Shown here: positions 14,301-16,753 of the stretch, in pieces
Layout: each line of letters opens with the position of its first letter
How positions within the stretch are numbered: position 1 is the first letter of the stretch
Assembly (NCBI GenBank): GCA_903958265.1
Contig: CAJBSQ010000489.1
Span: 1-16,753 of the forward strand
Length of the DNA: 16,753 nt
Reading direction: 5' to 3'
From: an uncultured Planctomycetaceae bacterium
GTDB taxonomy: Bacteria; Planctomycetota; Planctomycetia; Pirellulales; UBA1268
Notes under the pieces: generated by a model
The model's database searches: none
What the model was told of the DNA's origin: nothing
Seen by the model: the letters and a program-made list of their open reading frames with translations, nothing else
Program-made: the position numbers and the translations under genes

Positions 14301-15725
14301 TCACGCCGTCGCTTCCCGGATGCCGGCTTCCACGGCGGCGGCGAGCGTGTCGAGTTCGTCGAGCGTGATCGACAGCGGTGGCATGATCACCACCACGTCG
14401 CCGAGCGGCCGCACGAGCGCGGCGTGCTTTCGTGCCGCGAGGCTGGCCCGCATCCCGCGCCGCTCCTGCCACGGGTAGGCGGCGCCGGTCGCCCGATTCG
14501 CCACGAGGTCGAATCCGGCGAGCAGGCCGCACTGCCGCACGGCCCCCACGTGGGGCAGTCGCGAGAGCCTTGCGGCATGCTCGCGGAGCCGTTCGATCTT
14601 CGGCGGCAGCGTCTCGAGCACGCGGTCGTCGCGAAACACATCGAGCGACGCGAGGCCGACGGCCGCGGCCAGTGGATTGCCGCCGTAGGTGTGGCCGTGA
14701 AAGAAGGTCCGCCGGTCGGCGTGGGTGCCGAGGAAGGCGTTCCAGACCCGCGGGGTGGTGAGCGTTGCGGCCATCGGCAGGTAGCCGGCCGTGAGTCCCT
14801 TGGCGAGGCAGAGGAAATCGGGCGACACGCCCTCCTGCTCGCAGGCGAACAGGGTGCCGGTGCGTCCGAAGCCCACGGCCACCTCGTCGAGGATCAAAAG
14901 CACCTCGTGCCGGCGGGCGAGGTCGGCCACACCGCGGAGGAAGCCCGGCGGGTGCACGTAGATGCCCGCGGCTGCCTGCACGATCGGTTCCATGATCAGT
15001 GCCGCGATCGTACCCCGGTGCTCCATGAAGATCCGCTCCACCGTGGCGAGCGACTCCCCGAGCGACGGCGGAGCGTTGCCCGTGGCGGGGCACGGGCCGC
15101 CCGGCGACGGGATGCGGATCGCCTGGAACGTCAGCGGCTGAAACATCGCCGTGAACCGGTCGACGCCCCCTACACCGATGGCGCCGAGCGTGTCGCCGTG
15201 GTAGGCCTCGCCGATCGCTACGAAGATCTTCCGGTCGGGCTGCGGCGTGGGGGCCTGGAGCCAGTACTGAAACGCCATCTTGAGGGCCGTCTCGATGGCG
15301 CTCGACCCGTCGCCCGAGAAGAAGACCTTCTCGAGCCCCTGCGGTGCGACCTCGATGAGCCGGCGGGCGAACTCGACCGTGGTGGGATTGGAGAGGCCGA
15401 GGTTCGTGGTGTGGGCCACCTTGGCGGCCTGCTCGGCGAGGGCCGCATCGAGCCGCGGGTGCCGGTGGCCATGCACGTTGCACCACATGCTGGCCGAGCC
15501 GTCGAGGTAGCGGTTGCCGTCGGTGTCGACGAGCCACGAGCCCTCGCCCCGCTCGATCAGGAGCGGGTCGTAATCCTGCATCTGCGTGAAGGCGTGCCAG
15601 ACGTGCTCGCGATCCCACCGGAGCAGGTCACTCGCCGTCGGCGCGGCGTCGCCATGATGGGCCGCTGACTCACGCGGCGGCAGCGTCGCGCTGACGGCGG
15701 AACTGGCGGTTGAGGTGATCGTCAT
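14301..15725 (-). CDS. bioA: Adenosylmethionine-8-amino-7-oxononanoate aminotransferase
   Basis: BioA is the cytoplasmic PLP enzyme that converts 8-amino-7-oxononanoate (KAPA) to 7,8-diaminononanoate (DAPA) in biotin synthesis, usually with S-adenosylmethionine as amino donor. The 474-residue product has WDREHVWHAFTQM (cf. WHPYTSM in E. coli), FFSGDGSSAIETALKMA, EAYHGDTLGAIGVGG, the PLP aspartate 280 in ILDEVAVGFGRTG, and the PLP lysine 309 in LAKGLTAGYLPMAATLTT. The spacing of 29 residues between Asp and Lys is the same as in E. coli BioA. The aminotransferase fold is complete, and the N-terminus is about 30 residues longer than in E. coli. No bioB, bioD or bioF is adjacent, so the pathway is scattered. 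There is no Shine-Dalgarno sequence; TACACT lies 6 nt before the ATG, suggesting a leaderless mRNA. The Phe replacing Tyr in the WHPYTSM motif occurs in other BioA proteins, as I recall. Confidence 0.95.
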   Translation of the reverse strand: MTITSTASSAVSATLPPRESAAHHGDAAPTASDLLRWDREHVWHAFTQMQDYDPLLIERGEGSWLVDTDGNRYLDGSASMWCNVHGHRHPRLDAALAEQAAKVAHTTNLGLSNPTTVEFARRLIEVAPQGLEKVFFSGDGSSAIETALKMAFQYWLQAPTPQPDRKIFVAIGEAYHGDTLGAIGVGGVDRFTAMFQPLTFQAIRIPSPGGPCPATGNAPPSLGESLATVERIFMEHRGTIAALIMEPIVQAAAGIYVHPPGFLRGVADLARRHEVLLILDEVAVGFGRTGTLFACEQEGVSPDFLCLAKGLTAGYLPMAATLTTPRVWNAFLGTHADRRTFFHGHTYGGNPLAAAVGLASLDVFRDDRVLETLPPKIERLREHAARLSRLPHVGAVRQCGLLAGFDLVANRATGAAYPWQERRGMRASLAARKHAALVRPLGDVVVIMPPLSITLDELDTLAAAVEAGIREATA

Positions 15726-15746
15726 GCCGACAGTGTAGCGGCGGCC
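15725..15746. repeat. 22-bp direct repeat, copy 1 (bioA start region)
   Basis: This stretch (begins TGCCGACAGTG, ends GCGGCGGCC) is identical at all 22 positions to 16504-16525, in the same orientation. It covers the bioA promoter up to the first base of the start codon. Confidence 0.9.
15732..15737 (-). promoter_or_regulatory. -10 box placing the bioA transcript start at or next to the ATG
   Basis: The minus strand reads TACACT, then 6 nt, then the bioA ATG (15725). This is the usual geometry of leaderless bacterial genes. The box lies inside the 22-bp repeat. No clear -35 is seen. Confidence 0.4.
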
Positions 15747-15897
15747 ACGCCATCTTGATCGCTGGCCAACGCCACTTTCGAGCGACAGGACTTCGAAGAG
15801 CGATCAACGACCTGAGGCAGGAACTGTCCGCGGGTCCGCGGGCTCCGATCTGCCCCCTGTCGGCTGTGGACCGAACAGAACGGCTGCAGGTGCTTTC

Positions 15898-16431
15898 TCA
15901 TCCCTGCCAGAACTCGAGCAAGAGGGTGCAGTCTGGGCAGAGATCGATCTTCTGCCTGCCGGACGCGGAACGAGCCTCGTAACGGCCCGAATCTCCGAGC
16001 ACGAGGAGAGTCGACCCTCCCTCGTCGGGATCGATGATCACGTACCACCGCACCCCATTCGCTTCGTAAAGATCGCGCTTTACAGTCTGGTCGCGTTGCC
16101 GAGTCGCCGCGGAGAGAATTTCGACGACGAGTGCGGGGGCCTGTTCGACATGCCGCTGCGGCGCGGGGCCGCATACGACGACCAGATCCGGCCGTACGAC
16201 CGTGTCATCGGAGACGACCCAGTCGATCTCCGCGAGAACTGTCGCCTTGCAGCCGGAGGCGTCGATCGAGTTCCAGAGCGTCGCGGCCATCCTGGAGAGC
16301 AGTTCGGCATGGCGGCCGAAGGGGCTCGGTGTCATGGCCACCGCAACACCCGCCAGCAACTCCCAGTCGCCCTCCCACGCAGCGTGGTCGGCAACGGGGT
16401 AATGCGGCACGTAGCGGGGGGCGGTGCTCAT
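15898..16431 (-). CDS. Uma2-family (DUF820) PD-(D/E)XK nuclease-like protein
   Basis: The 177-residue protein has the length and motifs of the Uma2 family: a conserved N-terminal 'WELLAGVAVAMTPSPFGRH', Glu68 in AEIDW, Asp82 in VVRPDLVVVCG, Glu104 in PALVVEILSAAT, Lys118 in QTVKRDLYEANGV and Asp134 in WYVIIDPDEG. The Asp82/Glu104/Lys118 set fits the PD-(D/E)XK nuclease core. These genes are abundant in cyanobacteria and planctomycetes, often in many dispersed copies, and their biological role is unsettled. It stands alone between bioA and a nucleotidyltransferase-like gene and is bracketed by a 22-bp direct repeat. There is no Shine-Dalgarno sequence; TATCCT lies exactly 6 nt before ATG 16431, suggesting its own leaderless promoter. 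Family assignment is confident; nuclease activity is only inferred from the family. Confidence 0.88.
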   Translation of the reverse strand: MSTAPRYVPHYPVADHAAWEGDWELLAGVAVAMTPSPFGRHAELLSRMAATLWNSIDASGCKATVLAEIDWVVSDDTVVRPDLVVVCGPAPQRHVEQAPALVVEILSAATRQRDQTVKRDLYEANGVRWYVIIDPDEGGSTLLVLGDSGRYEARSASGRQKIDLCPDCTLLLEFWQG

Positions 16432-16437
16432 GAGCTC

Positions 16438-16443
16438 AGGATA
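16438..16443 (-). promoter_or_regulatory. -10 box of a probable leaderless Uma2 transcript
   Basis: The minus strand reads TATCCT, then GAGCTC (6 nt), then ATG at 16431. The geometry is the same as at bioA. Confidence 0.4.
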
Positions 16444-16503
16444 GGACGGTCAGCGGCACGTCCGCAAGCGTCTGCCGGGGGCCAATCGCTCGATGAGGAA
16501 TTG

Positions 16504-16525
16504 TGCCGACAGTGTAGCGGCGGCC
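16504..16525. repeat. 22-bp direct repeat, copy 2 (between Uma2 and nucleotidyltransferase genes)
   Basis: Exact copy of 15725-15746. It lies 6 nt beyond the stop codon of the gene at the right edge and 72 nt before the Uma2 start. It carries the same TACACT box pointing toward Uma2, but no start codon follows it at 6 nt. Confidence 0.9.
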
Positions 16526-16531
16526 GCCCGA

Positions 16532-16753
16532 TCACTCCCGCGAGGCGAGCACGTCTTCGAGTTTCGCCTCCACGCCCAGCGGCCCGGCCCAGCGGCGGAG
16601 GTAGGTCTCGTCGAGTTGTCCCTGCGTGAAGAGGATGTCCTGGATGTCGAGCAGATCGCGGGGTCGGGACGCGACCAGCTTGAAGAGGATGAGGTCCTCG
16701 GCCGTCACCAGGTGCACCGTCTGGCCACCGACTTCGGTCCGGATTCGCCGGTC
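16532..16753 (-). CDS. Nucleotidyltransferase-like protein, C-terminal end only (5' part beyond the window)
   Basis: The frame is open to the right edge, giving 73 residues before the TGA at 16534-16532. It reads TEVGGQTVHLVTAEDLILFK, then RPRDLLDIQDIL, then LRRWAGPLGVEAKLEDVL. The pattern 'v-h-l-x-x-a-E-D-L-i-l-f-K-l ... R-p-r-D-l-x-D-i' is the C-terminal half of small nucleotidyltransferases of the DUF6036/AbiEii-like type, some of which are toxins or parts of toxin-antitoxin pairs. The catalytic GS...DxD part would lie outside the window, so activity cannot be judged. The GTG at 16717 is inside the domain and is not a credible start. Confidence 0.65.
   Translation of the reverse strand, partial: DRRIRTEVGGQTVHLVTAEDLILFKLVASRPRDLLDIQDILFTQGQLDETYLRRWAGPLGVEAKLEDVLASRE

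Noticed and set aside
14424..15668. A 414-residue open frame on the plus strand opposite bioA
   Set aside because: Shadow of bioA: no recognisable motif, Arg/Glu/His-rich composition, and no promoter or ribosome binding site.
15722..16174. 150-residue minus-strand open frame overlapping Uma2 and the gap before bioA
   Set aside because: Arg-rich sequence in another frame of the Uma2 gene, with no motif; Uma2 itself has all family residues.
15898..16753. Uma2 plus nucleotidyltransferase as a toxin-antitoxin pair
   Set aside because: The two genes are 100 bp apart with a separate promoter for Uma2, neither is a recognised antitoxin, and the right-hand gene is cut by the window edge, so pairing cannot be supported.

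Overview
The window is about 16.8 kb of very GC-rich bacterial DNA. It reads as a chromosome segment from a planctomycete, probably of the Pirellulales type. The reasons are a 3-keto-disaccharide hydrolase (DUF1080) gene with signal peptide, a very long fused ResB/CcsA cytochrome c assembly protein, a helix-turn-helix protein with a C-terminal membrane anchor, and several proteins that resemble planctomycete-restricted families. The assignment rests on family recognition from memory; no database was searched. No rRNA, tRNA, CRISPR array, insertion sequence or phage gene was seen.

Layout. At the left edge is the N-terminal part of a secreted DUF1080 protein (1-376, minus), divergent from a ComEC/Rec2-type DNA uptake protein (559-3261, plus). 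comEC converges on a minus-strand operon of a putative lipoprotein (7010-7663) and a 1259-residue ResB-CcsA fusion (3221-7000). The 3' ends of comEC and ccsBA overlap by 41 bp around a strong GC hairpin. Next on the minus strand come the HTH/membrane-anchor protein (7756-8973) and a small one-TM protein (9223-9636), each with its own promoter-like sequence.

The most interesting part is a compact plus-strand operon at 9896-14281. It encodes a MotA/TolQ/ExbB-type proton channel with a long helical tail, followed by two single-TM, coiled-coil proteins. Both of these look like distant ExbD/TolR subunits. Only the second keeps the aspartate at the position expected to carry protons (D19); the first has alanine at the same residue number and carries a glycine-rich stretch of about 200 residues. 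This suggests an ion-driven motor with a two-component (heteromeric) axle and unknown cargo.

The right end holds, all on the minus strand, bioA (14301-15725, biotin synthesis), a Uma2-family PD-(D/E)XK gene (15898-16431) and the C-terminal end of a nucleotidyltransferase-like gene (16532-16753, running off the window). An exact 22-bp direct repeat brackets the Uma2 segment; one copy forms the bioA promoter and start region. bioA and the Uma2 gene both have a TANNNT box exactly 6 nt before the ATG and no Shine-Dalgarno sequence, which suggests leaderless transcripts, whereas most other genes here have clear Shine-Dalgarno sites.
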